Shown piece by piece: positions 41,008 to 55,086 of a stretch of DNA of 64,000 nucleotides. Below the pieces are notes generated by a model. The model ran no database searches. It was given only the letters and a program-made list of their open reading frames with translations, and had not been told where the DNA came from. Both the position numbers and the translations under genes were made by a program. The DNA comes from Lepidurus packardi. Its lineage: Eukaryota > Arthropoda > Branchiopoda > Notostraca > Triopsidae. The first letter of the stretch is position 1, and the number at the start of each line of letters is the position of its first letter. Where the stretch lies: positions 423,501 to 487,500 of the forward strand of contig JAKZAN010000002.1 in NCBI GenBank assembly GCA_023053545.1, given 5' to 3'.

Positions 41008-41244
41008 ATGCAAACGCTGGACACTTTGTGCTCAAAGAGTGTGCCCAAAGGATCCAACAATGGGGCTGTTCTTCCCAATGCGTTTTGCGTTCCCTTCACA
41101 GTTGCAGGAGTGCTCGACAAGTTCAGCGATCTTTACTTTACCGTTTCACAAAGTTTTGTAGAAGATGAATGGGCCTATTACGCAGTACAGGTCGAGTTGT
41201 CACCCGCGCATCTTCAAAACTGCCTTAAACTTCCTTTTCAGTGA
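41008..41244 (+). CDS. small hypothetical protein, unrecognised
   Basis: A 78-codon frame from ATG at 41008 to TGA at 41242-41244, with coding-like codon use (MQTLDTLCSKSVPKGSN, LDKFSDLYFTVSQSFVEDEW, ending LKLPFQ). The frame is open upstream to a stop near 40963. It lies directly after copy 2 of the 230-bp duplication. No domain is recognised; it could be a fragment of a longer gene or chance. Confidence 0.3.
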   Translation: MQTLDTLCSKSVPKGSNNGAVLPNAFCVPFTVAGVLDKFSDLYFTVSQSFVEDEWAYYAVQVELSPAHLQNCLKLPFQ

Positions 41245-42136
41245 CGCTAATTCTTTTCTTACTTTAAAAGTCATACATAATTTCATGTAGTTACTTTTTT
41301 TTACATTAAACCAGCGTGAGCATCTGTTCTTTGCTAGTCTGTATTATTATGTGATACAATTTATGGACAATCACTTGCATTGTAATTCAGGACTTTAAAC
41401 TTTGGGGTCATTTATAAGAATGCTAAAATGGCCCTTTTTTCCATAAAAATAATTAGAGCATTTTAAAAAGGGAAAGTATAGCAATGTATGCCAATTCAAC
41501 TCATTAAGAAACACCTACATTAAAAAATGCAAAGCAAGTAACATTTCGTATGACGTCACACGGGTTAATTTGGGTATGACGTCGCATATTGCTTTTTCTG
41601 GCTTTCAAGCAGCGCCGGCTCGTCATTTTGTGAGAAGCATTTTTCGTTCAACGTTGGAAGGAACAGCAGCGCCGGCGGAGGTACTAATAGCGTAGAGTAA
41701 ACAAATATAGAGAGGGAACATCCTTCAGTGAACTAGCCTGCAGCTTCGAAAAAGGGTAATAAAAGGCCAGTAAGGAAAGGTCTGCATGTTCCCTCTATAC
41801 GTATCTTTACTCTATGATAAAAGCTTCCTGTAAAGAATAGCCCCGCTCTTAGAACAACGTCATCGACCGGTGTTGCAAAAGGGAACATTACGTTTCAGGT
41901 AACTGGCTAAAACAATTTCAGAATGGAATCTAGCTGAGTTCCACATTCGTTCCTGAAGCCCTTATGACCTACTGCTCATGTTTCCACTAAACCTTCATTT
42001 TTCATACTGGGCGGGACTGAACTTGAGCCTGGTTCCAAAAGCAAAGCGCGTGAGAAGCGGCTAAGGGGCATGCCAGTGGGCGCGGCTAAAACTCAGCTGT
42101 TTACGAAGGACAGAAAACAGCGGGAAAAGCCCAACA
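41245..42136. other. POLD3 upstream region
   Basis: No gene. A TGACGTCA palindrome lies at 41551-41558, with a near-copy TGACGTCG about 26 bp downstream, within the presumed POLD3 promoter. The foldback element at 41691-41816 lies in the middle. Confidence 0.5.
41691..41816. mobile_element. short foldback element (MITE-like), 126 bp
   Basis: The left arm (41691-41723) reads CGTAGAGTAAAC, then TATAGAGAGGGAACAT. The right arm (41781-41816) read in reverse complement gives CATAGAGTAAAG, then GTATAGAGGGAACAT. The arms of about 30 bp match with few mismatches or indels and enclose about 57 bp with no coding potential. The target-site duplication could not be settled, so the superfamily is unknown. 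It sits about 320 bp upstream of the POLD3 start. Confidence 0.65.
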
Positions 42137-43864
42137 ATGAAAGATACTGAAGACTTGAGCATTTATTTTGATAATTTAGACGCTTTGATTGAAGATGAAA
42201 AGAAACCGGTAAGGTCTTATGATTTTAAATTAGTCCTGAATTACCTGCTATTCATCAGTATGAATTTAGGTAACATATCGATGGTTTGCAGTCGAGTTCT
42301 GTGTTCAGGTCAACCTGGCCAAAAAGTAAGATACATAAAAATCCCATTTAAAGGTCAGTAGCATTTTTTTATTATAATTAAACAGGGTTTTGGCCGAGTA
42401 TCACGCCAAGAAACACTTTAAAGAAAAACGGCCGTTATTTGTTAAGTACTGCATTGGAGGTAATTTGGTGAATTCCCTGCCGGATGTGGAACAACTGGGA
42501 ATATCCGTCGTGGACGAAGAGGAACTCGAAGCAGCTCGTGGGAAGTTTTCCAAAGTGTGGTTTGAGCACATCTACAGCATCCATAAGGGTAAAGTCGCTT
42601 TGGAGAATTTAACTGCTCTGGACATGATGCAACAAAAAGACCAGCCGTATTCCATCACCAAGTATATATCTATCTGAACTTTTTTTCCTTAAAGAAGCGC
42701 CACTATGTCGCTTTTTCTTAGGTATAGCAATTTAAGTAACCCTACTTTTCGTCTTCACGATGGCAAACCAACCCCTCGACCAGAACCAGATTCCCAAGAA
42801 ACCGTCCCAGTAGTCAAATCAGCCTCTTTCCCAGCAGTCCAACCCTCACCAGAACCCCAAGTTGATGTTTCCCGTTTAAAGAAACTAAGCAAAGGTAGCT
42901 TAGCTTCCGCCTTTGCCCAGCAAAGCAGCAAACCACCTGCAATCAAAGATCATAAAGAAGAAGCCAAGCCCCAAGGGAAGGAAGAACCGCCCAAAAAGAA
43001 GGGCAAAGTCATGACCGCGTTTTTCGGAAAACAAGCTGCGAAGATCCCAAGCCCCGCCCTGGAAACGCCAGTTCTACCTAAACTAGAAGAGTCTAAAGAG
43101 AAACCTAAGCGTTTTATACTCTCCAACAGTTCCTCGCAACTTGATCACGAAACCCCCAAAACTTCCGAATCCACATCAAACGGATCAAACAAATCTACCG
43201 CCTCTACCATTAGCAAACCTTGCAAGAGAGCCAAGAAGGAAAAGGCAGCTGAAGTAAAGAAAGGGCAGAAACGACGTCGTCGCATTCAAGAAGTTTCGGA
43301 CTCTGATTCTGAACCAGGTCCCTTATATATCTCAAATCACCTTAATTTTATGTCTAATATCAGTGGATCAAAACCAGAACTGTGGTGGCAATTATTATCT
43401 GCTTCTAGAACGCGAGCCGGAAGACTCTCCTATGGAAACCACGCCCCCAGTTTTGGAAGAATCGGATGACGAAATTATCCCGCCAACGCCGATACCAGTA
43501 GCCCGTACTTACAAACCAGGGCGCAAACGCGTTTTGAAGGAGGTTTCCAAAACCTATTTGGACGACACCGGCTATATCGGTTTGTGACACATTACCAAAT
43601 CATCAATTAGCTTACTGATTCTATTTATTCGAATTTTCATAATAATAATTTTCTCATAATGATAGTAATGATAAGAAACGTTTTTAATGTACTCATGTAG
43701 TCACCAAGAAGGAGTATGAAGCCAAGAGCGAATCTGATGATGAACCCACGCCTATTCCTGCTGAATCCAAAAGAGAAGATCCTAAGCCCGCCCCTCGTGC
43801 TATGTCTCCGCCCACTAAGCGCAAGCAGGCCAGCATCATGAGTTTCTTTAACAAGAAAAGTTGA
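42137..43864 (+). CDS. POLD3: DNA polymerase delta subunit 3 (p66)
   Basis: Accessory subunit of replicative DNA polymerase delta; it binds the B-subunit (POLD2) and PCNA, and also serves Pol zeta. Exons: 42137-42208, 42270-42325, 42386-42661, 42722-43317, 43409-43579, 43701-43864; 1335 bp, 444 aa (human 466), all phases agree. The N-terminal winged-helix part reads TYRWFAVEFCVQVNLAKKVL, aligning with human TYKWLSYTLGVHVNQAKQML. Next comes a second domain with HIYSIHKG. The disordered middle has two short Phe motifs, KGSLASAF and GKVMTAFFGKQAAK, similar to those in human p66. The conserved RKRVLK..SKTYLDDTGYIVTKK follows. The C-terminal PIP box QASIMSFF is at residues 433-440. The 91-bp intron 4 acceptor at 43408 is the least certain junction. 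Confidence 0.94.
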
Positions 43865-46580
43865 AAAACGTAAAGTTTTGAACATGGTTTCGCATCTTTT
43901 TTTGCTTTTGAAACTCCAACAGAATCAGTTTCCTGAAACAAACACACACATACACTCAATACACTTTTCCAGTCAGCGAGAGAACATTCAACTGTGCCGC
44001 GTTACCATCCGCTAGGGCGTGTTCTATTGCAAAGTTGTATACATATAAGCAACACCCATTTAAATATCCAGGGGAGGGGGGAGGATTTAGGGGGGCCAAA
44101 AGGAAATAAGACAAAGAGGATACTTTTGTTTTCACTTTTCAAAAAAACACGGGACTAGGAAAAATTTTATTTTTTACATTATACCTTTCTTATACGTTTT
44201 CATTCCCCACTTTTTGAAAGAAACAAAATTGGCGTTGTATTCATGGGGGGTGCGACTGATCACGTGTGGTTTTGCGTGTTTGAAACTACTGGAATAAAAA
44301 ATTGCCTTGGGTTTTTTGGCTGCAGGGCTTTACGGGCCCTACTCTGATTAAAGTGTATATAGTAACTTGGTTGCTTTACCTTTTACGTATGGAACTGGCG
44401 TACGTATGTGCCCCTCCCACCAGTTTTTTCTTTACTCATTAACTAGTTGGTTTTCTTTTAACTTGATTTGTCTTCTGGGGGCCAGAGCAAATTAATCTGT
44501 CTTAAACAAATGAGCATTAAAACAGTCCAATTAAAAAGCAGTAAGGGAAAACCACCTGGGCTCTTCCTTAAATTGAAATTCGTTTTCTTTACTTCCCAAA
44601 ATTGGCGCATTTTTTTCCTTGAAAAACCAAAACCGAGGTAAGCGAGTTTCCCTTCAAACATGTTTTTACAAAAAGGCTGTCTTCTTTTGTTGTGCTTCTT
44701 GCACAAACACGCAATCAAAAGAGGAAAAAAACAGGTACTAATATTGTTTCCACTTTCATTTTCCTTTTTTACCAACGCCCAGCGAGGATTTAAATTATTG
44801 TTCACGTCTTAGAAAATTTTCCCGACAAAAAATACCGCTTACCTCGCTCTTGGTCTAAAAAAAGCTACAATAATTATGAAAATGCAAACAAAACGGTTAC
44901 ACTGGAGAGATTTCAAAAGCTTCGGTATGTTTGGGCGCCAAAAAGTCCTTTTTGTAACGCCATCTAGCGCTGCTAGTCTCAACCAACCGCGAAATGCCCC
45001 TAACAAAAAACTTTCCGGCTTTTTCTTGTCCCCTTTTTTTTTACACGAAAGTATGCAAGTCATAGCACAACAATTCATTCAAACAATAAAAACAAAAATG
45101 GCATCAAAACACAGTTAAGAGAAAGGTGGGTTTCTTGATACTGGATGGGTGGGCGGAGCTATGGCTGTATATGTATATCTATCATGTACCTTTTCGTTAT
45201 GGTAAAATAAGAAAACTTGGTCTCTGGCGACTAATCCCGGCATGGCAAAAAACTCAGACCTATTTTTCTCCAAAACTAAAATCAATAAATAGTTTCAAAA
45301 AATTCTGACCAAATACCGTTGGCAATTGCCCCTGTGATTCATGTGGACGGACTAGGGTCGGAAAATGTATCGAAAACTGAAGTTCAAAAATTCGGTCCAA
45401 GAACAAAAATATATCATGGCGGCGGAGTTTGATCCGATTCGGTTTTACGATTCATATGTTTGAGGGATAAGGAACAGACGGTTTGAGCTGTTTGTCTGTT
45501 TCATTACGGAGCTTTGAAAGAACTGTTTATACAAAAAAATGTCTCTCCCCCCAATAAAAACAGTTCGGAGGGAAAAATCATTGTCTTTTGGTAGCTTTGT
45601 GGATGTTTTCAGTAAAAAAATAAAATAAAATCCAACGTTTGAGAGAACCACCCAACAAGGTTAAATCACACGAAAGCTTTGAGAAAGATAAATGCCATAA
45701 ATTAACTTCCTTAACTTGCAAAATAAAAATGAAGCTAGCTAAGCCGTTTATGACAGGCCTATTTTTAATGGGTGCAGCAGCAATGCCCAAGTTGTAAGGT
45801 TCACGACTTTTGATGTTTTGTGCAAAATTGTTAACTAACAAATCTTAAAAAATTTTAAGAAATAAGGGGGCAAAAGGCGGCGTATACTAAAATAAGAATG
45901 CTCGTAAGAGTTATGCAAACAATGTTCTTGAGAAAAAGAAAGGGAAGGACACGAAAAGATTATCCAAGCCGAAGCGAGCAATTTCCTTGGGATTAGGGGA
46001 TAAGGTAAGAATTTTTTTTAGCTTCACTTTAACTTTCCTTTAACTCTTTCTCTCTTTAAAGGGCAATATATATTAAATATATATATCACATCGAAAGCCA
46101 AGAGACGAAGAAAAAACGGGGTTAATTGTTAATCGCGTCAAAGATTTGAATAGACGCAAAGAGGGCGGGGCTTATCATAAAATCTTGGCTTTCTGGTTTC
46201 TGTTCGTTTCGTTTCTTTCTGTTTTTGCTGGTTTGGCTTCTTTGTCTCACGTTCCGCTTCCCACTGTCACACAATTTTTTACGTACACGATTTCCAGGTG
46301 GGCGTGGCAAACGCCTCGATCCTCTTCCGAGACACACTTTTTTAAAGGAAGGGGGATGGTTTACCCGCCTTTTTCTTTTCCGCGTTCTTATGCCAGTTTG
46401 GGTTCCGTTTTCTTCCCTAATTGTCATACTACTTGAGCTGCTTTCTTTGCGAAAATCTTTCGCACTTTTTTTTGCACTGTTCGTGGATTCCCCAAAAAAC
46501 ACCCCCAGTCTTTCTTCATTCATTCGTTTCTGAAAAAGAAATAATTTCTCTCCAGACTTTCTTTTTGCCTTTTTTTTTTT
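43865..46580. other. convergent intergenic region between POLD3 and the chordin-like gene
   Basis: It holds the 3' UTRs of both genes. An AATAAA at 44293-44298 could serve POLD3. A basic 134-codon minus-strand frame at 46122-46523 directly follows the chordin-like stop and is probably 3' UTR. Nothing else was recognised. Confidence 0.5.
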
Positions 46581-49500
46581 TTACATGACTTCCGTCTCTT
46601 CAGCCAGGCAAGTCTTCCGATTCGCCACATCCTTTAACATGAGATTCCGTTCTAATCGCCGAATCTTCTTCGGACAACCGGAATTGGGCGTGCACTTGGG
46701 TTTGAGCTTCTTTTCCCTCCCCGTAAACTTTTTCACGTTTTCTAAAGCAAAACGACAATAAAAAACGGAAAATATTAATTTACATCACAGGCTAGTACAA
46801 TCTGAAGGCACCTATCGCTAAACTTAAAGGCTTGCAACACGAAATGAAGATTTGGAAGCTTTTTTCAAACTTTGAAATACCGAACGAAGGGCTAAGCCTT
46901 CCAGCGTTTCGCTGTTCTGCGTTGTGTATGGCGCTGTTGGATACATACTATGTTGAGGCTGACGTCACTTGGCCTGGGAAACTTTCATTGTTGCTGACGC
47001 GCCAAGCCCATAAGCAAACAGAAAATGACGTCTACAGCAGAAGGCTCTCTGTATAAATCTGAGCTGGCCCATCTTCGTTGGCGCTTATAATAAGGCCGAT
47101 CAACTGCGAACTGCGTGTTACAAATTACTAAGAACTGCGAACAGGGATTTGGACTCGCCCTATCCACGCGTCCCATTCGTAGTTCGCTTCCTTTTCCCGC
47201 AGTACGCACAACCCCATCGCCTGAAACAGCACAGATACTGAACCCGTCCTCTCCTACCAGGTTTGCGCAGGTGCCGTACGGATTGCGCCACCAACATTTA
47301 ACAGTGAGAGCCTTCGGTGTACACACGTTAGATTCTCTGCCATGGCACGGCAAACTTGTTAGTCTCGAGAACAAAAAGGTACTTCGCGAGGGAGACAACA
47401 CAAGAATGTCAAAGTAGGCTCTTACACTTTTAAAACTGAGCGTTTTGTCTGTTTGCATGCGCCAAAAGGGATTAGTCAACTTACTAAGATTCGTGGCTCC
47501 CAGAATCGAGAAGGGGAAACGTTGCCGCAGGGCATCTAATTGATCCCTGGGCAAATCTTGCACTTTGAACGCAGTATTGCTGGCTCCCAACACCCACATG
47601 TGATGCTCAGTGGACCTCGGCCCAGCTCGTCCAGCATTTTGGAAGATATACTAATAAAAAAAACATATGATCCAAAACTCAAATCTAAAAAAAAGTAATA
47701 CCTGGATGTAATCAGAGGAATTCCCACCGCCAATGGACTTGTACACCACGATGTCATGTCCGGGGGGCAGGCAGAGCATGGTACCATCTCCGGGGTGCGA
47801 AACGGGGCGTGGTAAAGGTGAAGCGGCCGAAGCCGTGACGGAAGGGCCCGGATTATCCGAGTCCAACGGACACACAGGACAACAGCGTCCAGCTACCTTA
47901 ACGGGCCTGTCGCAGTGCATGTTCTGCTTGCTGGGGCATTCCATGCGGTGGCACTCGATGCGACCCGCTTTGCACTCGCAGATGACGCAGTCCATCGATC
48001 CAAAAGGTCCCATCACAGGATGCCACGTGGTTCCATGTAAATAATACCTTTTAAAGAAAAAAAATGTCCCAATACGTTCAAAAGTAAACCTCTTCCGATC
48101 ACTTCTTAAGCGTTCCATTTTCCAAAAATAAAAAGAATAATTATAAAAAAAAGAGACTAAAATTCATACCTTCCTCCGGAAATACAATCCTCCATCTTGG
48201 AATCTGTGGCTGGCGATTGTTGGATGATCACAACGGATCCTTCCATATCGTCACTCCTTCCCAAAGGATCTTAAAGAACACAATAACAATGCTTAGCTAC
48301 AGGAACTAGAATACCAGTGCTTAAAGAAACGGAATAGTACGCAATACAGTGCATGATACTATAATTTTTATTCAAAGAAAATCCAACGGGAATTCGCGAG
48401 AAAATTAGCGCGCCAAACTGGAAAAAGGGAGGACAAGAAAAGCAAAAGCAAAATCAAAAGTTCTTTGCCAAAAACACTTCCCAACAGATGGCTAGGATAC
48501 GGGTTAGTCACAGTTCGTAAACTATTTTGGCAAATTTCCTGTCTCGTGTACTTTTGCAGCCTGTAACTGTCAGGGTCGTGCCCAACAGAATCCAACCAGA
48601 AATCAACGCGAAAAATAACATGAAAAAAATAAAATAAAAACCAGAGGGAGAAATAATTCTCCCCTTGCACTCCCGAAGTTAAACGCATACCGCTTTTCCT
48701 TTTTAAGAAATGCAATAAAGGCTTCTTACCTGGACAAACCGGACAACATTCTTCGCGCGTCCGAATTGGATTCTCGCAACCTGGTTTCGGGCAGTCTCGC
48801 AATTGACACATAACTAGTCCAGTCTGCAAAAACGTCCCAACATTTTAAATTATACAGCTTTAAAAAAAAAACGATTCGAATAAAATTGTAAAATTAGCAT
48901 CTGAATCACCCATCGCGGTCACGTCGTCTCCAATGCCAAAATGCACTTGGAAGGGAGCGGCACATTGCCTCCTATTTCTTTTTTAATTTTACGTTTCAAT
49001 TAAAGTCTTCTGTAACCAATTCGAAAATGGCTTTTTTTTAGAAACTAACATGAGTGCTTTTTATGGTCATGAAATGGAATTATAACTAAAATGAGCGCTA
49101 ATTCCCTTTCATACCCCCCGCTAAGAAAAACTAAAGTATGTAATTCACCTAAAGTGGAATATAACAGTCTCATAAAACATTTCTTGTTCTTGCATTACAC
49201 CAGCTTTTATCATAAAAAATCAGGCAAAAAATCTAGTTTCTAGTGATACGTTTCTTTCCGTTCTGCGCCAAACAGTCGTCAAGTTATTCAAGAAAGATAA
49301 GAGGTGCCCTTGAGCAGCGACAAGGCATGTCACGGCACGTCCGTGACGTCATGGCCTATAGTTTGACGGCACATAACTCCTAAACGGCTCACTCGAGAAA
49401 CTTGGAACCAATTGCTGCATTCTTAGCATTCTCTAGGCTTCCCTGAAAATCTTCTTCAATCAACCACAATAAATGTTTGTTTTATTTCATAAACCAAGAA

Positions 49501-52500
49501 AACACAAGTTAAAAAAACCGCGTTTCTTTCTGCTCTCTTATTAAAAAAAATGAAAGCTGCTCTCATGAATCATCCCTAAAACAAATGACCGTAATAAAAA
49601 AGAAATAAGTTTGAAAGCCCAACAAAAAATTATTTTTCTGACCGTCACAAAACGTCCCCCAAAAAACCGGGTCCTCGTTCGTGCAATCATTACCTCGCAG
49701 ACGCATTGGACGCATTGGTTGGCATGTTCTTGTTGAAGTGAAACGCTGAGGGACGTAAATCTCTCTTTATGACGGTACACTTGGCCATTATGCAAGCAAG
49801 AAGTGGGGTTGATATCGCCGCTAGTGCTCTTGGGTGCTTCCGTCCCGTAATTATTGCCCTGGCCTGGAATGAAACTGGGTCGCAACAACTGACCAGCTCC
49901 TCCTGCTGCTGAACCCGTCACTGGCGTCGTATTGCTGCTGCCGGTTACTGGATTGCTTTTCCCCGACTCTGCGCATAGGTAAAAAAATTTTTACAAATCT
50001 TTGTTTCACTAAAACGTGGAACCAGAAAAAACCCGTTATCATTAATGCCGCGCTAAACGAGCTAAAATTCTAAGAAACACCACACTGGGAAACACATTGA
50101 CTTATTTCAATCCACTCCAGTTCCACTTCCACAATCCACTCGTACTGTTAGTTATTACACGTCTGATTTACGTTTTCGGCCTAATTACTTGTCCAAGTTG
50201 GGAAAGGGGCACAAACAAGAAACGCACAAGCAACCTCCTTTAACGAAAAAATTCTATACCGTAAAGGGAATATGTGTGGAGGAAGTGGTGCACTTTTTGT
50301 TACGGAACCTTGAAAAACCACATTGGTGCCCCCCGAACAAAAAATTTACGAGTCTGTCATAAAATGATAGTGACAATAACCTTCCAAGACAAGCTTTAGG
50401 GAAAAACGTCTTCTCTGCTCTCTCTGGTCTGTCTTGGGTTTTGAATTGTGTCTGACTTCTCCGTCTGCCTCTTATGTCTTATGCCTCTTATGTCTTCTTT
50501 CTCGCTTTCTACGAAGGGACGGAATCCCATTCGTGTCCTGAGCCCGCTTTCCACTCAGAAACGGCGGACCGTTTCTTCCTAATCCGCCCAAAGAGCTCAG
50601 GTTTTCTGTATTTTCCCTATTACTCAACTCCTCTAACTAATGACTGTCTTAACCTTTTCTTATTACATTATTAATACGCACTTGCTTGAATCAATAACAG
50701 AATAAACCACGTGACAATCTAAGACACGGAACCTTGAAACACCACATAGGCGTTTCACCACAAAACAATCCAGCGAAACAAAAAGAAAACTGAAATAAAG
50801 GAATATTAACATAAGAAGACTAAATAAGAAGCAGAAACCATAAGGAATTACTTTCGCATTTCGTCAAACTGTACTACTCTTGTTTGCATTTTCGCCAAAT
50901 CGAAGCATCCTTCGATCACTAAGCAAAAACTTCCCGCGCAAGAGGTTTCCCGAAATCAAAAAAAAGAAAAACTAGCATTAGATCAGAGGCTAGAGACTCG
51001 TATGCAACAGCCAAGAAAAATGAGCTTGAGACGTAACCGGCGTTCCTTCGCAACACCACCAGGCAAAAAAGGAACAGAAGCGACAGAAACAAACAAAAGG
51101 GAGAACAATAGTTTCGGCCAGACAGGAAAAGTTTTTTTTTTTTTTTTTTAGAATACGTGAACCATCCAGGTGGGCAGGGTGATGCATAGGTGGCAGCCAA
51201 GAATAACAATGAATCGAGCCTAAAAGTGCTAGTCTTGCACCCGTCTCAAGTCGGAAGTCATGTGCCAAACCCGCTCCTGCTCCATCCAAAAGAAAAGCGA
51301 AAAAAAGTTCCATTTTGGAAACTTTTGCGTTTCTTCTAAGAAACTAATTTTAAATGCGTCTTACGTCAGACACAGACTTCCTTGAGCATTAAATCAGCCC
51401 CCCTCCCCTCGAAAAAAACTTCTCTAAATATTAGTTTGACTTTTCTTTTTATTGCGAGACTTTCAGGAGGTGTGGCATCCATTAATACCTTTCTTTATCC
51501 CATTTTGTTTTTTTTTAAATTCACATATTGAGACTTTTCGACAGAAAAGTGTATAGGCTAGACCGCACAAGCCAAACGAAGAACTTTTCCGCCAACTTTT
51601 GGGGAGTTTGGGCGGTTCTCGTTCTCTTATTGGGACATTCTAACGGAACATTGTCATTCTAACGGAACGGACTGGGACATTCTAACGGAATTCTTATTGG
51701 AATTATGGGGATATTCAAACGACTTGTGACGTCACGGACGTGCCGGAAGAACCGAGCATGGGGCTTTCGTGACTAGTCGTTTTCGATAAATCTTGTTCCG
51801 AAAGTTTGACGACTGGATTTGGGACATGGTGCTGCTACAGCAAACTGGGGACACATTGTGCTTTCCGGAACCAAAACAAGCCGTCAACTAGCTAGCTTTT
51901 TCCACTTTTTACTGTACTGCGCAAGTTTTTCGCAAAACAATAACAAATATCAGTGCCATCTGTGGCTGTTTCGCAGCAATAAGCTAAGGGAGCCTTACAA
52001 GACAATTTTTAGTGGCTATTGTTCTTGGATTGAAAGCCCTTCATGAACTCCAACAGTGGAAATTAGGAAAAGGAAATGAATAACAAAAAATCTCTTTGGT
52101 AAAGAAGCTAAGGAAACTGCGAAAGATGTGTGTATGTATGTAACGTGTGTATACGTATGTGTAAGTTGTGTCTAGACGTTTGGTTGGCCCGAAAGTCTTT
52201 TTCTGTGGACTTTTGCCCCGACAATGGTTTCGTTTCCGTTTTTTCCCCTCTTTTTGGCTTTCCTCGAAGCTTTAAAGGTAGGCAACAAAAATTGGTTTGG
52301 CGAAGCTTTCGACTTTCCCAGCAGCCAAAGAACCAGCGCTTTGGCTGGTCCCCGACGCATCCATTAAGGCGTCTGACTATAACTTTTGGCAAAATTCTGT
52401 GCGTGGAATGATTGCTTCTCTAGCTTTTCTGTGGCTGTTCTTCACCGGTGTTTCTCAATTTTTCTAAGAACAATGGTCTAATTCAGTCATTCCAGAGCTA

Positions 52501-55054
52501 AAGACTCACTTGGGCAATACTTGCAGCATTCCACACTATTGGGATTGGGCGATGCGCAATCCTCGCAGTAAATAATGGTACAGTTGATCTTTCCTCCCTA
52601 GAAAACAAACCCAGATTAAACTCAATTCCATTTGCACTGAATAAGTCAAACATTTTTTGTAAGTACGTTAACATTCCGTAACACGTTTCTGGAAGCCATT
52701 TCCAAGAAAAGGCTTTTTTCGGAAAAGGAGGTAAAGAAGGCGTGGAGTTCGGGTATAAACAATACATCCGCAAATGAAACGTGGGTCTATATTTGACTCT
52801 CTCTCTCTCTCTCTCTCTTCCAACTATACTGTATTTATTTGACTTGATCGGAACCGTAACCGGAACGAGGCACGCCATTTAAAGTAAAATAAATAAAGTA
52901 AACAAAATTTCGCACCCTCTTTTCCTGAGTGTCTAACCAACCAACATAATTCCCAAGTTTCTTAAAAAAAAAGAAAAAATCCGTTTACCTCTTGACACAC
53001 GCAGGCTACGCACTGAAGCGCTCCAGGCTGTCCAAGTCGAGAGTACCATACTTCTCCCACCGAATAGGTCCGCGATGTGAAATTGCAGGTAGGAACGGCC
53101 ATCACTAATCAAAATCCACACCCACCCCGAAAAAACAAACAATAAAATTGGTTAGAAAAAATAAGAAAATAAATCAAAGCAAATATACGTCTCTACTTTA
53201 TGCAAAATACAAAGCTCACATCATCTTCAAAGAAGTTAATTAAAACCGCTTTGCCGCAATAAAAGGGAATACATTACTGCAAGTTCTTTTTAGATGAGAT
53301 TAGCAATTCCGCAATGCTTTAATTTACACAGTAAACACAGGGTCATCCGGATCTTAGTAGTCACCAGACGCCGAAAAGTGGGTGTGGCCAAAAGAATCCC
53401 CCAAATCGGCCCAAATTACATAGAAAGGATCGCCTCTCTCGATGCAATCAGTATACGATAGATACTGGCAAAGGGTGAAGATAATTATTACGGTGTCACA
53501 TTAAACAATGCGAAAACCTCCCATCATCCCCTCCCCCCTATAAAAAAAACAAACCAACTTCTTTGCTTGCTTCTTTGGCTAAAAAGGGGACTTGTGGTTT
53601 TGGCAGACGGCGTGGCGTGAATGCTCCACCCCTTTTTTGGCTCATTTCCTTACCGTAAAAAAAAAAATGGAATAATAATCCACCAAGAAAACCTGAACTA
53701 AAGCAAAAAACGGTCATCTTAAAGTCGAAGATTGCCTTCCTTTAAAATAAAACAAAATAAGAAAAACTTGTGTTTGAGTGCCTATATGGTCAATAATGAG
53801 AATGTGAGGGCGAGCAAAGGGTGCAACTACCACTAATCACCAACGAAACCATCACTTCAAAACAAAAATCGTCTTTTCCATTTCGACTTCACGCGCCGAT
53901 CGGAAATTTTCGTCTCTTTCACCCGAAAAGTATATGGTTCAAGAACGAGAACTGCAAGAAAAGAGGGCGGGGTTTAGGATTACCCAACCAAAAAAGCACC
54001 CCAAAGAAAAAGAAAAAAAACGGGTGGCGCTTATCTCACTAGTGTAGTAATTAAGACCAGCGTCCATCCCTCCCCGGTTTTTATTTTTTTTAAAGAAAGG
54101 CCATTACTCTTTCCATTTCTTTTTGGTTAAAAGTCCCCAGCTTAATCATCGGAAAACGAGCTCTTCTCACCGCCCTTTCCTCTCCGCAAAAATAATCATG
54201 AAATAAAACCAATCCCACCCAGAAACTTGAAAAAACTCGCAAAAGAAAGAAGCTCAGACTTTGACACAATGAATCAATAATGAACAATCCATTTCTGTTT
54301 TCAATCGTACACCGAGGGTGGTGATCAGTATTAACGCTACTAAGAATGCTGGTACTTTTGGAATCCAAATAAATCCAAAAGGAATCTGTTTCAAGGTCCG
54401 AAACTACTCCAGAGATGTCAGAAAGTAATAGTAATTCTTCTCAGAAACGTACTAGCCACCCCAAAATACCAAGGTCTGTGACGTCATACCCCCAAGTTCG
54501 AGAAGCCATTGTCTTCTGCTCACTTGACAGGTCCCAGGTTTTGGTTTTCGTCACTGCTTCCAGCTTAGCTTGGCAATGACCATCGTCTCTCTCGCTCTCG
54601 CTGTCTCTCTCAACCAGTGTGATTCAAGTGCGTCTTGGCCCTGACCCCTTAAAAGTTGAATACATACTCGCTAAAGCCTCTTCTTTCTCGAATCCTTCGA
54701 TCCCGGCCCAAAACTCTCCACCAAATCCACTTTTTTTTAGCCTTTCGCCCTGCATGGAAACAAGCTTTTAAATGGGGACACTGGATAAATCTCCCATCTT
54801 CCTTTTTTTTTAACCTTCCACAACAGATCAAGCAAGAAGAACCTCCAACATATTGAAATATTTGTTGGTAAGAAAAAAAGGTTATCCATTTTAAAGACGC
54901 TTTTAAAAAGAGTCTAGTTGGTACAAGTTTAAAAAAAAAAAGCCAAAATAGCCTCCGCCCCCTGTCCACCAAGACCTCGACATGGGAATTTCATTCAAAT
55001 TTTCTACCCCATTTATTCCCATTAACCTTGAATTCTGTTCGCCCCTTCAAAAAG

Positions 55055-55086
<32 letters not shown>

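Noticed and set aside
46122..46523. Basic 134-codon minus-strand frame after the chordin-like stop
   Set aside because: Lies in the probable 3' UTR; Lys/Arg-rich composition follows from purine-rich DNA.
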